This document shows, piece after piece, positions 32,341-43,480 of a DNA stretch of 64,000 bases (the stretch's first letter is position 1; every line of letters begins with the position of its first letter). The notes beneath the pieces were generated by a model that was not told where the DNA came from, did no database searches, and worked only from the letters and a program-made list of their open reading frames with translations. Position numbers and translations under genes: made by a program. This DNA comes from Diphasiastrum complanatum (Eukaryota > Streptophyta > Lycopodiopsida > Lycopodiales > Lycopodiaceae). The stretch lies in assembly GCA_029204225.1 (NCBI GenBank), contig CM055103.1, positions 20,712,709 through 20,776,708 on the forward strand, read 5' to 3'.

Positions 32341-33890
32341 GTCATCGCTTAACTAGATCATGCTCATTAGGTGTGTTTCTTATAAATGAATCGATCGTGT
32401 AGAAAATGACAAACGAAAAGCAAAGTCCAACTATTTTAACACTGGGAGCTAGCTTAGTATGCTATATGTTATATTTTATATGAAGACCAATTGTTGTTTT
32501 GCTATTTGGATTCTTATTCTACAAATTCTCATGGTAGTTCAACCAAGTAGTTCGTTTGATTAAATTGGTCCAATCGATTTGAGGAATCATTTTAGGGTTT
32601 AAGTTTTTTAATTTGACTCTTGGCCCAATGTAATAGAAACAAAAAAGTTGCTATTTTAGGGTTTAGGGTGCAATTACAACTCTGCATAATGTAAATGATA
32701 ATCAATATTAACATTCTACCTTTTAACTATACATTCATGAATCACATATGCTGAGTGCTCAATGTTTTAAGTTATAACTCATAGGTATTGAAATCTAGAG
32801 AGCTTTTCAATATTGGATTGAAACAGAATAGTAGATACATGATCAATGATAGGAAGAGACATAATATGCAAATGCTAGAATTAGATCAGTGGGTTCATTG
32901 CTTAAAGCTAGAACTTCAAAGTTACAATATTGAACCACTCATTGAAATTAGTTTGAAACATGGTAGCATGTACTTGGGCCCTTGTGGGCCTATTATCCTT
33001 ATTTAAGTGCTTTAGAGGGCCTATAGAGGGAACCGCCTTATTCTTAAAACTAATAGCTCCTAACAAAACTTACACTTGATATTATAATGCATTGATAAGC
33101 ACTAACTAAAAGTACATGATGCTCCTTCTATTTAAAATTTTTGTCTTGAAAAATGAAGATGCTTATCTAATTAGCTTGATTGCCTTGGTTAAGTAGCCAT
33201 GAATGAGGATGTCATGTCCAAAAAGTTAACATTCTATGTGGAAATTTAGATCTAGTGGAGGTATAGATCAAAGATGCAATCACTGATTGATTGCCATCCA
33301 TTGAAACCACAAACAACATCTATAAGCAACAGAGTGATGGAGGAAGAGTGATGGAGGAGCTTACATAAAGCAAAGAGCTCACTAAGCAAAAGCAATTATT
33401 ATTACAAAGAAAGTGTTCATATACAAGCAAAGGTCCCCTTTAGCACGTGAATGCTATGTGGCATAAGCCTAATAAATGCATGAAATTCACTAGTGACCTC
33501 TACATGGCATTTTAGGCTATATATAAGTATAATCATGTTATCGGCCCGGGACAAGCCCTCAGGCTAGCTTGTTAACTAAAGCCTACCAAACTAAAACAAT
33601 ACTTAACAACTATAAACTACACTAATAGTACAATCATAGTTGAGGTTAGTAATTATAACTCCCTCTCTTAAGCTCAAGTGTGATTTAATTATCAAACTAA
33701 TTGTACACTTATTACAGTATCACATTTGAAGCTTACATAAATAGATCAGATCAAACCTAAGCTCAAATGTGATAAGAGTATCAAAATAAAAATGTGTAGC
33801 AATGTCTAGGAGTGTCCGTAGAGATCATATGCATTTTTTTTGCTACTTGTACTTGACTCACACTCAAGCTCACAGTCAAAGCACTGATGA
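32341..33890. other. AT-rich stretch without recognised genes
   Basis: No domain, LTR boundary or repeat array was identified. The longest frame is 72 codons (32788-33006) and resembles nothing known. Confidence 0.5.
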
Positions 33891-33903
33891 GAATTTGTGA
33901 TAT

Positions 33904-34330
33904 GCTCTAATACCACTGATGAGAATGGGATTTCGCAGTCGTGAAGCTTTCGCGAAGCCGCGATCCTCTTGTGCTTTTTGAATGGAGTTCAGATGTGATC
34001 GCTGGACACTACCAGCTGAATCACTCCTACAATCCTCCAAAATGTAGTCAGACACTCTTGATCTACGTTTATAAAATTAATGAGCATTCAACATAGTTTC
34101 AACCAAGGTGTGGAATTCAAATGAACAAGAGAACTCAGACATACGAATGACAGCAGACGCATTTGCATTTCAGATCAGACACAACAATAAAATCATCTAT
34201 ATTGATCTTTCTCTGATTTCCTCAAACACTGCATGCAAATCCACGCAGTGCGTTGGCATGGGAGAAATGCGGTTCTCTCGTGAGTTGATTTTACAACATG
34301 ATAACATCCATCCACTTGCATAGCACCATC
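33904..34330 (-). repeat. Possible LTR fragment with primer-binding site
   Basis: The minus strand at 33915-33904 reads TGGTATTAGAGC, one base from the initiator-Met complement. The sequence above 33917 starts TGATGAGAATGGG and could be the LTR end. No partner LTR is in the window and the outer end is not defined. Confidence 0.4.
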
Positions 34331-34604
34331 TACACAAGAAGATTCACCAAAACATGTAAGAAAAGCAAAATGAGTCACTTCCACTTGCTTACCCTTCTCA
34401 TCATATGTGAGCCTAGAAGACACTTGTCTTTCCCTTGATGTTATCCTTGGGTTTTGACTTGATGATGGTCCTTCATCATCACCATCCAAAGTAGGATCCT
34501 TTACATAACATCAAGAATTTTAGATCCATCCACATCACTATCAATAATGCTTGAAGATACTTTTGGAATGTTCCCCTCATAAAAAATGGCATCTCTACCA
34601 ACAT

Positions 34605-35212
34605 TCACTTAGTTAGTAGAGGAATGTAAACCTTGTAGGCTTTACTCACCTCACTATATCCAACAAATATACCTTTCCTTGAAGATGGATCCTCCTTGGT
34701 CCTATCATCAAGAGTAATGTTGACATAACATGTGCATCCAAAAGTTCTAAGAAAGTTGACACTCAGCCTCCTCTTGAATAGCATCTCAAAAGGTGTCCTT
34801 CCATCCAAAATAGCACTCGGCCACCTATTGAACAAAAAATTAGCACACTTATCAACGTTAGCACTTAACCTCATGGATTTGTCACTTTTACATAAAGTCT
34901 TATTCTTCCTTTCAGCCACTCCATTTTGTTGTGGGGTCCTTGGTGTTGTATAATCCCTCTTGATCTCATGCTCATCACAAAAGGCCTTGAACTTGGTAGA
35001 TATGTACTCTCCACCATTGTCACTCCTTAAGCACTTGATCCTTGTGGAAAATTGGTTTTCCCTTGAATTCTTGAACTTAACAAAGACATCATACACTTCA
35101 TCTTCTCTTTTTAGTAGGTATATCCAACAAAACTTACTAAAATCATCAATGAAAGTTACATACATCTTAGCTCCACTATTGCTAATTGTAATAATTCCAT
35201 GAATATCTGTAG
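34605..35212 (-). pseudogene. Copia B integrase core
   Basis: An open frame of about 200 codons contains FIDDFSKFCWIYLLKREDEV, then RSDNGGEYISTKFKAFCDEH and QQNGVAERKNKTL. The three acids D, D and E of the integrase core are therefore all present, followed by the GRTPFEMLFKR and FGCTCYVNI blocks up to GYSEVSKAYKVYIP. The N-terminal HHCC zinc domain is missing. Its place is taken by gypsy-derived sequence with which the frame is fused. The core would cut and join DNA ends, but without its N-terminal part this piece is a remnant. Confidence 0.82.
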
Positions 35213-35470
35213 GGTCGAAGATCTTGCATAGTATAGCCCTCCTGCCTATCAACAAGGGTTAGATCACTGGACAGGTATTCCTCTGTATCCTTATGAATCG
35301 TTGGCCACCAACATCCTGATTGTAGGATCTTGCAAACTGTAATGTCGGATGCAAAATGGCCTCCACCCATGCCTTCATGTGAAAGTGAAATGATCTGGGT
35401 GGCTTCATGAGGAAGAATACACCGCCAAAGAATTCTGTCGGGTCCTCTTCGATACAACTAGCCGACAATC
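35205..35470 (-). pseudogene. Gypsy integrase zinc-finger fragment inside copia B
   Basis: The frame shows ILPHEATQIISLSHEG, then GGHFASDITVCKILQSGCWW and PTIHKDTEEYL. This is the H-x-H-C-C-type N-terminal domain of gypsy integrase (the family form is HCH..GGHFA..KVLQSGFWWPT), probably from the G1-like lineage. It lies exactly between copia gag and copia integrase. Its last 75 bp or so recur at 26991-27062. How it got there, by insertion or by template switching, cannot be told from sequence alone. Confidence 0.75.
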
Positions 35471-36413
35471 AGACTTCTTCATTCTTAAAAGGAAAAGATG
35501 AAAAAATAGACATCATTAATGAATCCTCTCTTTCACTCTCTACATCCTCACACTCATCCTCATTAGTAAGGTTAGCTTGCTTAGATTGGTTCTTTTTCTT
35601 GAAACAGTTTGATGCATAGTGTCCTTTCTTTCCACAGAAAAAACACTTGATCTTTGACAGCTTCTTCTTGCCACTGGATGTTGCACCTTGTGAGGGCTGA
35701 TCCTCACCACCTTCTTTGGCTTTGTCCTTCTTGAAGTGTTGTTGTCCTTTGTCCTTGCCTCTTGACTTGTCTCTGATGAAGAGTGCTTTGTCATCTCCAC
35801 CATCTTTCAATGAAAGTCTGTTGATCATTGGCATCTTGTTCTCTTGTCTGCTTTCTTCAGCAATGAGAACACCTTGCAGTGTCTCCAAGGATGGAAGATC
35901 CTCTCTGACAGCATAAGTCCACACAATATTGTCATACTCATCTCTAAGTCCATTTAGGACTACTTGAACAAGTTCAGTGTTCTTAAGAGCATCACTAATA
36001 CCAGCTAACTCTTGATGAAGATCCTTAACTCTCATGACATATGATGAAGCACTCTCATCTACTCTCTAATAACTTAGAAATATTTAGTTTCTAAGTGTAA
36101 GCAATCTAGAAGTATTTTTGATTTCATAGATTGTTTTTAGAGTATCCCAAGCTTCCTTGGCAGTGGTGCATGTACTGATCTCTCTTAATACTTCATTGGT
36201 AACATTCATTTTTATAAAATGAAGGACAATTCTGGTTCTTTTGTGGAATGCTGCAGCTTCATTATGTGCAGCAGGTTCTTCTTCAGCTCCACTCACAATA
36301 TCCATTACACCCTGTAAAATCAACAATGATTCCATTCTGATCTTCTACATTGCATAATTTGAAGATGTTAATCTCTCATTGTGCTCTAAGAAATGTGAAC
36401 CAGATGAAGACAT
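35469..36413 (-). pseudogene. Copia B copy 2 gag
   Basis: The start ATG at 36413 opens MSSSGSHF as in copy 1. The core (MESLLILQGVMDIVSGAEEE, MNVTNEVLREISTCTTAKEA, LKTIYEIKNTSRLLTLRN) breaks at a stop near 36086. It resumes at 36035 as a 188-codon frame with MRVKDLHQELAGISDALKNT, GLRDEYDNIVWTYAVREDLP and a full CCHC zinc knuckle CFFCGKKGHYASNC near 35610-35655. The frame ends in an acidic tail, where it is joined to the gypsy fragment. Gag forms the particle and binds RNA through the knuckle. Confidence 0.83.
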
Positions 36414-37175
36414 TTTCTTGGTGAGAAATTCTAGTAATGATAAAAAATGGAGTTGAAAGGATGTTGCTTGCTATCTCAATCTAGGATCTAACACAGATGT
36501 CAATCCACCCTATGAAATCTAGCAACAGATGTGAGAACAAATTTTCAATACAAAAAATCAATCTATCTTGAATTTGGATCTTGCTTCAGTCACAAAAGAA
36601 GAAGCACATGCAAGCAAGAAGTCTATCTCTCCCATGAGTTTCAATGTACTGATAAACTCTCTAGGAACTTACTTTCAACTCAAACACAGTAATATGTGTG
36701 AAATGAAAAGTCTAAGACCTCAGAACACTCACTTCTATCCAATTCTACTTGATGGACGGTGAAAATTGATGAAAATGGTGAAAAAGACAGATGTGTGTTC
36801 ACTTTGGCATATCCCACGAGTTGAATACCCTCTCAAACTCTCTGATTGCCTAAAACTCTTCTTGAAACAAATCAAATTGATTTAGAAACAAGAGCAACAC
36901 ATTCTACTTTCCAATACCTATCCAACAAGCTATAGAACATCAAATTTGGATCATTCCTTGAGAAGTAGCACTCATTAATGAGGGCTGATTTCACACGTGT
37001 GAGCTCTCTGTCCGTACAGAGCTCCGCTGGATCAGATCAGCCTTGATTTGATCCACTTATGGTTCACATATTGCTTGTTTCTCAGCAAGTTTGAATCCTT
37101 CTCCAAAATCCGAGTTCTTGCAAGCAAAAACACTGATGATCTGATGTATACAGCCTCACCTCTTCAAAGCATGAA

Positions 37176-37187
37176 GCTCTGATACCA
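37176..37187 (-). other. Primer-binding site of copia B copy 2
   Basis: The minus strand reads TGGTATCAGAGC, a perfect initiator-Met complement, directly next to the LTR. Confidence 0.9.
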
Positions 37188-37890
37188 TGTGAAGTTTTTA
37201 ACACACCCTACAGGATCTTACTGAGGTGTTATAATTGCACAAGATTGATCAAACAACAGTATGCTTGAAAAATCTAAGGCAAGAGCACAATGGCATACAT
37301 TTGATAAAAAAAATCTAACTCTTCACTATGAGAAATGAATGTCAAAAATAATTCTGAGTGTTCAATATGAAAAAAAGCGGCTGCTCTCGGGTAGAGAGAA
37401 AATCATACATAGAAAACTCGGGTAGAGAGAGAATGAGTCCAAAACACCAAAATCTCAATATTCACAATGTGGCAAAACATGCCCAGCTTTCCCTAACATG
37501 AGAGAGACTCGAATTCCTATAGTTGAGTTGCATGGAAAGTCCACTTAACTGAACTAATTCACCTACTAGAGATCCACATGTGTAACTGCATGCATGTATG
37601 TTGCATGTACTGCATGTCAACTCATAAAATTGCCTAGAATTGTGTAGATCACAGAAACTACTTTGCATGTTGCATGCACTGATTGCATGTGGCTTGCATG
37701 CATACAGTAAGACTTTGCATGCTATCTAAACATCTGCATGTCATCATAATTGATCCTATCTAACTCAAATCCGAGCTACACTAGAAGGATATGTGCTCAA
37801 TTCACACTTCTTATATGTACAACATGAAATCTAGTGGAAATCATGACCCCAAACTCGAGATAGGAAGATAATATTTTAATAATCTTCACA
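37188..37890 (-). repeat. Copia B copy 2, 5' LTR (703 bp)
   Basis: Plus-strand ends are TGTGAAGTTTTTAAC and AATCTTCACA. It is aligned throughout with 56625-57336. It is rich in TGCATG repeats at 37580-37740. Confidence 0.87.
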
Positions 37891-37970
37891 GTCATGCATT
37901 GAGAAGCACCAGAATTGAAATACCATAGCAAGACATCTCTACATTGTTGATCATCTTGTACTATTAGCAG

Positions 37971-38879
37971 TGTTGGGTCTTCATGAGAGGTTTTGGCAGA
38001 ATCAGATCCTCCATCCTGCTACATCTTCTTCTTTGTTTCATTGTGCTTGAGAACTCGACAGTCCTTGTGAAAATTTGGCAAAATCTAGCTTGGATACTTT
38101 GTATTTTCTTGTATGAGAGTAAATCTCACACATGTGGAGCATGTTCCCTTGTGTGGAAAATAGTCAAAATAATCTTAGTCATGTTGAGTTAGGGATACTC
38201 AAGTTTTTAGTAGAGATCTAGCCAAGTGTTTGATGTTGGTTAGGCCAGTTTTGACATAAGAGACAAAATAGACAAGTACACATGTAAAGACTTGATTTGG
38301 CCAAAAGTAGAAAGTGATGTAGCTCAAGTTAGGTTAGGCTACTTACATTTGTTAAGTTGAGATTTGGTGAGTGACTCATCCCCATGTGTTGGCATGAGAG
38401 TTAGTGACCAATCAAAATGCTAGAATCTATCAAAATGGTCCAATCAAGATTGAGGGCTCATATGTCACTCAACCAATAGGATTTACAGGAGGGAAAGAAG
38501 AGGTCCAATCATGTTTCACTCCCTTCACCCTAGATTACTACTTATATGTAACTTAGTTCATTTGTAATTAAGTTTTTGGAGTTATGAGATTTCTACACTA
38601 TTTTAACAAATCTTGATCTTCTCTCTCTGATCGAGTTTTGGATGGTTGATTTTCTCTCTACCTGAGAGAAAGACATTTTCATACTTATTTTTTGCATACT
38701 CAAGTCTCCACTCGTGTGAGTGTACTTTTATGAATGTTTTATGCATGATTTTTAGTGCTCTTGCCTTAGATTTATGGAATAGATCTTGGTTTTCAATCTA
38801 CGTGTGATCTATGTGCAATCACCACATCTTAGGAGATCAAAATCACACTGTGGCATTTCCACATGTGTGAAATTCAACA
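37971..38879 (+). repeat. Copia C 5' LTR (about 909 bp)
   Basis: It starts TGTTGGGTCTTC and ends GAAATTCAACA, directly before the primer-binding site. The start is inferred from the TG...CA rule because no partner LTR exists here. Confidence 0.6.
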
Positions 38880-39343
38880 TGGTCTCAGAGCTAGCCTAAG
38901 ATGTCCATGCATATGTCAAGTTGATGTGAAAATTGGCCTTAAAATCAAGATTTTGTGAGTGTAGATGCATATCCTTGTCTACCTTTGTGATTTTAGGATC
39001 AAGAAGGGTCATAATCATTATGAATGGACCTGGCTTCGTACTTTATGGAATTCAATGCTCAGACATGTGTGAGGTACAACCAAATTTGATGGTTTGGTTC
39101 TCCTCCAAGTTAGATCCAAAATCTATGCTAGATAGCTTGTTAGAAAGCTAGAAAAGTCTAGTTTTTGATGCAATTTGTTTCTAACCAATTAGATAAGCCA
39201 AGTTGACCCAAACTTTGTCCTTGCTCCATCTTGGGATGAGAGTTTGATCTAGTTTGAGAGAGATTGGTAGAGCTAGTGAGATAGGTCTCACACCAAATTG
39301 CAAGATCTCATATTGGAGTTGGTAGTACACCTTTTTTATTCCA

Positions 39344-39345
39344 TT

Positions 39346-39401
<56 letters not shown>
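39344..39401. repeat. (GA)n microsatellite, about 58 bp
   Basis: An uninterrupted GA run in the leader of copia C, 40 bp before the gag ATG at 39442. Similar runs occur at 40372-40396 and 40513-40564. Confidence 0.95.
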
Positions 39402-39404
<3 letters not shown>

Positions 39405-39441
39405 CATTTTGATCTATTTCAAGTGAATTTCTCAAACGAAA

Positions 39442-40290
39442 ATGACTTCCTTAGGTTCCATTTTGTTGGAGCATGGTGAGGGATTGAACACCTCAGATTA
39501 TGCTATTTGAAAGATGAGGATGGAGTCCATTTTGGTGCTCCAAGATGTGATGGAGATTGTGCTAGGACTTGAGGATGTGTCTCAAGTGCTCCAAGAGGTC
39601 CAAAAGTACAAAAAGAGGGCTAAGATGGCCCTACATATCATAAAGATGAATGTTTCCAATGAAGTGTTGAGGGAGATTGGCTCATGTACCACATCCAAAG
39701 AGGCTTGAGACACATTGAAGTCCATCTATGAGGTAAGGAACACATCAAGGTTGCTCACACTAAGGAATCAAAATTTTCAAAGCTTCCAAAGGAGTGATGA
39801 GAGTGCCTCAAATTATATTTTGAGAGTCAAAGATCTTCATAAAGAGCTTGCTTGCATAGGAGACCACCTCAATCCAAAAGAGCTAGTGCAAGTGATCCGA
39901 AATGGATTGAAGGAAGAAGGAAGAATTTGACAACCTTGTTCAATTTTATGCAATCAAGGAGGAGCTTCCAAGCTCGGAGGCACTACAAGGAGTTCTCATT
40001 TCTGAGGAGTGGCAAGAGAACAAGCTTATGAGGATCAATCAACTTTCCTTGAAGGATGATGGAGAGGTGAAGGCATACTTCACAAAGGACAAGCCAAGAG
40101 GAAGGAGCAAAGAGCACCATCAACATTTCAAGAAGGACAAGTCAAAGTAGGAGTGATGAGGATTCATCACAAACATCAATAAGTTGAAAATCTAACAAGA
40201 AGTGCTTTTTTTGTGGTAAGAAGAAACATTTTGTTTCTAATTGTTTCAAGAAAAAAGAGTTCCGCAAGCAAGCCAATCTTGATAAAGAGA
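39442..40290 (+). pseudogene. Copia C gag
   Basis: The ATG at 39442 opens MTSLGSILLEHGEGLNTSDY. The expected Trp codon is TGA at 39508-39510. Then come MRMESILVLQDVMEIVLGLE, IKMNVSNEVLREIGSCTTSK, a second Trp-to-stop near 39707, and TLKSIYEVRNTSRLLTLRN with MRVKDLH-like continuation up to 39930. After shifts, a zinc knuckle KCFFCGKKKHFVSNCF lies at about 40200-40250. Two Trp-to-TGA changes are again G-to-A type. It is inactive. Confidence 0.8.
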
Positions 40291-40300
40291 GTGAAAGTGA

Positions 40301-40511
40301 GTGTTGGGTGTCAAATGTAGTATGAGTCCGATCACTGGGAGCGGCAACCTCGCCTTCACCTGCATAGCATGAGAGAGAGAGAGAGAGAGAGAGAGAAGAA
40401 GAAGAAGAAGAAGAAGAAGAAGAAGAATAGAGAAAGAGAAATGCCTAGGTTGAGAAAGGCTTTGGAGGCCTGAGCACCTTCCCAAAGCTATTCACACCCA
40501 ACCTAGGAAAT

Positions 40512-40566
<55 letters not shown>

Positions 40567-41493
40567 AACAAAGTTTCTTCCTAAAATTGAGAATATAAAA
40601 TGAGTACAAATAGTGCCCTTTTATAAAGAAAAAGAGGAATCAACCTAGTCCGCCTGTTGTTTGGAACAACCCAAGGTTCACCACAATGCTTAGAAAATGC
40701 AAAATTCTTTGAGAATGGAACTTGCACACTTTTCTCAAATATTAGTTGCATAAAAGGTGAATATGTTGACTTCCGAACATAAATACTTGTTTTCTTTTGT
40801 AATAAATTTTATATTTGATGAAAATTTTCCAACATTCCTAATAACAGAAAATTGATGGAAAATTTTAGTACTCCTGGTAAAGTTTTAAGTTTTAACTTGG
40901 CAGATTTAAAAGACGGACTATTGGAGGTGTAAGCTACAAAGAGATTTTCCAGGCACTGGTTCATCATTACTATTCACTTTCTAAGTTTACCACCTTGTTT
41001 ATGTAAGCTCGCATGTACGATGAGCAGGTCAAAAGCTCCTTTGAAGTTCCCTTTTAGCACTAGCTGCGGGTACTAGACAATCAGGGCTGGAGTGAGAAAA
41101 TTCACGTGGTGCACACAACTGCGTAAATGCTTAAAGTACTCAGTGTGATTTGGAAGGATTCCTGGCACGCAAATCAACATGATATCTTGGTATAAAACAA
41201 TCAGTCAGGCTGAGGACTCAGAATATCTCAAAGTGCAAATATGAACACCAGTCAAAACGAGACTATGTGAGCTCATCCCTCCAAACGAGTGCTCTCATAG
41301 AGAAAAGGTGCCCAGTTGGGTGCAACCTGACTTAAACTCTAACAAAGTATGAGAAAGAAGAAAACTGATTTAAATCCGTTCCCATGTGTAATAATTGTAT
41401 GCATTCAATGTAGAAAGGCAATCATTAGTTTGTTCCACTTACAATGTAGCCAATCAACCGGTCTGCACAGCTAAGCTAATCTCTTCTCTTGCA
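40301..41493. other. Region downstream of the MATE gene, no gene seen
   Basis: It contains (GA)n and (GAA)n tracts at 40372-40427, a second (GA)n tract at 40513-40564, and inverted TGTTGGGTGT/ACACCCAACC blocks near 40302 and 40495. The part near 41300-41493 should hold the 3' UTR of the MATE gene on the minus strand; no clear polyadenylation signal was picked out. Confidence 0.45.
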
Positions 41494-43020
41494 TTAACAG
41501 ACAAGGAGGTCCTCCTTCTGACTGTCGTTCGTTTGGATGGGCAAATTTGTGGTTGCAGATGAGTCAATCCGTCCCATTGCTTTCATGGCCTGTTTGTCCC
41601 AATCGGTGAACAGAGTGATAAGGCAAAGAGTAATAGTCTTGACTGCCATTCCCACAATCATGCCTATCCACAGCCCCAAGTCGTTGAAGTGGAAAATGAA
41701 GGCCAGTATGATTGCTAACGGCAATCCCACAATGTAGAACGACCCCAAGTTTGTGTACGCTCCAAAATCTTGCCAGCCACATCCCCTTGCCACGCCTGAA
41801 AGAACACCTTGGATGGAATCCATGAATACAATTGCTGCAAGGAGAGGCATACAACTGGAAACGTAGTTGACAACCCTGGCATCGTTTGAGAATGCCCAGC
41901 CATCAACTTTGCGCAGTACTGACATTAGCAAAGTCGCCATCAAAGCACCTTCCAATACAGCCATTACAACGTTAACTGTCACCGCAAACTTCGCGGCTTG
42001 TGGGTGTCCAGCACCAAGTTCGTTGGACACACGAGTACTGACTGCAGCACTGAGGCCAAATGGCACCATGTACATGAGCACCAAATTTGTCAGACAGATG
42101 GTGAGGGTAGATGTTTGCAACTGAGGGTCTGGCAAGAGCCCTGAGAGAATCACAAGTACTTCAAATGACCAGATCTCCAAGCATAGCATGACTGCGGAGG
42201 GAATAGCCAGCTTGAAGAAACCTTCGAGATCACGATAGGCCTCCCTGGAAAAAGATGTCCAAGTCTTTTTGCAAAGAGGTGAAAATTTCACATAGGCAGC
42301 CAGGAGCGCAACATTCAGCCAATTTGAAATGCCGAGGGCAATGGCTGCCCCGATATATCCGAAGCCCAGCTTGAAGATCATCAGCCAACAAAGGGTAATA
42401 TGAAGAAGCAACGTGGTAAGTGAAATCAATGTCATTGGCAACACGACACTCTGTGCCTGAAGGAACTTGATCAACGGTTGAGTAAACGCATACGCGAATA
42501 AGGTCGGAATCATCCACCTGGCATACTCCCCTGCAACGACTGAGATCTCAGGGTTCTGCCCAAGAGCCCTGAGAACATAACCCATGTTCCACCACAAAAC
42601 AGCAATAGGTAGGCTTATGACGTTCAAGACCAAGATGGAACGTTGAAGAAAAATACCCAGCATGTGATATTGCTTGGCTCCGTAAGCCTGCCCGCACAAG
42701 GTCTCCAGTGCAGATGCCATTCCCAGTAGAAAGCTTGAACCTGTAACATTTGCTATGGAGTTCGCTAGGGAGGCACTGGCAAGGGCAAGTGTACCCAAGT
42801 GCCCCACAAACATGACCGACACCACATTCAGTGAAAACCAAAGCAGATTCACACAGATCATTGGCAACGCAATTGTTAGCTGCTTCCCAGTCTCTGGCCA
42901 TAATCGATTGTTTGTCTTCGTGGCGGATTTGAGATGTTCTGGCTCCTCCCTGCTCATCAAGGGCTCCTTGATCAACAAGTCCTGGTCTGCCATCTCTCCA
43001 ACCTCACCTCTTTGGTGCAA
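41494..43020 (-). CDS. MATE family efflux transporter (DTX-like), single exon
   Basis: A 508-residue intact frame on the minus strand. MATE proteins are 12-helix antiporters that export secondary metabolites, xenobiotics or organic anions, using the proton (or sodium) gradient, at the plasma membrane or tonoplast. Visible signs are a hydrophilic N-terminus to about residue 45, hydrophobic helices from 47 on, the signature CGQAYGAKQY (109-118), a central loop near 245-268, RVSNELGAG (330-338), GVARGCGWQ (409-417), and a polar C-tail from 473. Length and motifs fit plant clade I (DTX1-19-like). Two starts are possible, 43020 or Met10 at 42993; the family usually has a short N-tail, so both are plausible. 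Members are typically multi-exon in flowering plants, so the lack of introns is notable. The substrate cannot be predicted. Confidence 0.93.
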   Translation of the reverse strand: MHQRGEVGEMADQDLLIKEPLMSREEPEHLKSATKTNNRLWPETGKQLTIALPMICVNLLWFSLNVVSVMFVGHLGTLALASASLANSIANVTGSSFLLGMASALETLCGQAYGAKQYHMLGIFLQRSILVLNVISLPIAVLWWNMGYVLRALGQNPEISVVAGEYARWMIPTLFAYAFTQPLIKFLQAQSVVLPMTLISLTTLLLHITLCWLMIFKLGFGYIGAAIALGISNWLNVALLAAYVKFSPLCKKTWTSFSREAYRDLEGFFKLAIPSAVMLCLEIWSFEVLVILSGLLPDPQLQTSTLTICLTNLVLMYMVPFGLSAAVSTRVSNELGAGHPQAAKFAVTVNVVMAVLEGALMATLLMSVLRKVDGWAFSNDARVVNYVSSCMPLLAAIVFMDSIQGVLSGVARGCGWQDFGAYTNLGSFYIVGLPLAIILAFIFHFNDLGLWIGMIVGMAVKTITLCLITLFTDWDKQAMKAMGRIDSSATTNLPIQTNDSQKEDLLVC

Positions 43021-43480
43021 AATCTTTCTCTGCCCTGCCGTTTGATGAGTTCCTTGCTGGTGCAGGCTAATAGCGTTTTTCTAGATTTCTGCTGCCGCTA
43101 GTAGCCAACTCCGAGCCAACTGATGGCTGAAAGTCGTCACACTTATTAGCCGAGATTTCAATATGCTTCAAGTTCCTCCATGCATTCACCAGATCACCAG
43201 CAGATCGATCATATTATGTACAACAAGATCGATCATATTATGTAGAACCAGGGCTCTCAGATTATGTAGAACCAGGGCTCTGATTAGAGAGTGCACCAGG
43301 GCTCTCATTAGAGAGTGCACCGCAGATGCACGTGCAGTAGGCTCGAGAGTCGGGCGTCCTTGTGGCAGTCTGAGTCTCTGGCCGGTGCGGCGTGGAGCAT
43401 TGGAGAGAGTTCCGCTTGGCGGCTTGGTTGCTTCTATGTTCTTACTCATTACAAATCCATATTGATTGCTCTCTAAATTT
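43021..43480 (-). promoter_or_regulatory. Upstream region of the MATE gene with tandem repeats
   Basis: Within 300 bp of the start codon, 43199-43322 holds two adjacent tandem arrays. One has a GATCGATCATATTATGTA unit in two copies. The other has an overlapping ACCAGGGCTCT-containing unit in about four copies, two of them with TTAGAGAGTGC. No TATA box is obvious in this interval; the nearest TATATAA is at about 43614-43620. Whether the repeats control transcription is unknown. Confidence 0.35.

Larger units (their letters stand above)
34331..37890 (-). mobile_element. Ty1/copia element, family B, copy 2 (5' half)
   Basis: Minus-strand order: LTR 37188-37890, primer-binding site, leader of about 760 bp, gag (36413-35469), a foreign gypsy fragment (about 35470-35205), copia integrase (35212-34605), then decayed linker to about 34330. 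RT, RNase H and the 3' LTR are absent. The LTR is homologous to 56625-57336 and to copia B copy 1. Gag is the best preserved of this family in the window and serves as the empty-site reference for the foldback insertion at 14275. Confidence 0.82.
37971..40300 (+). mobile_element. Ty1/copia element, family C, LTR and gag fragment
   Basis: A likely 5' LTR (37971-38879) is followed by the primer-binding site TGGTCTCAGAGC (38880-38891), a leader of about 550 bp and a gag pseudogene that ends abruptly near 40300. Protease, integrase, RT and the other LTR are missing. Gag resembles the gag part of the chimera at 17051. Confidence 0.72.

Noticed and set aside
34840-35020. CRISPR-like array
   Set aside because: No regular repeat-spacer pattern is present here or anywhere in the window, and the sequence is that of a plant nuclear genome.
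39344-40564. GA-rich tracts as regulatory GAGA elements
   Set aside because: They are simple microsatellites, partly inside a retroelement leader; nothing ties them to a promoter.
43163-43465. ORFs of 87-100 codons upstream of the MATE gene
   Set aside because: They derive from the short tandem repeats there and have no recognisable domain or conservation evidence.
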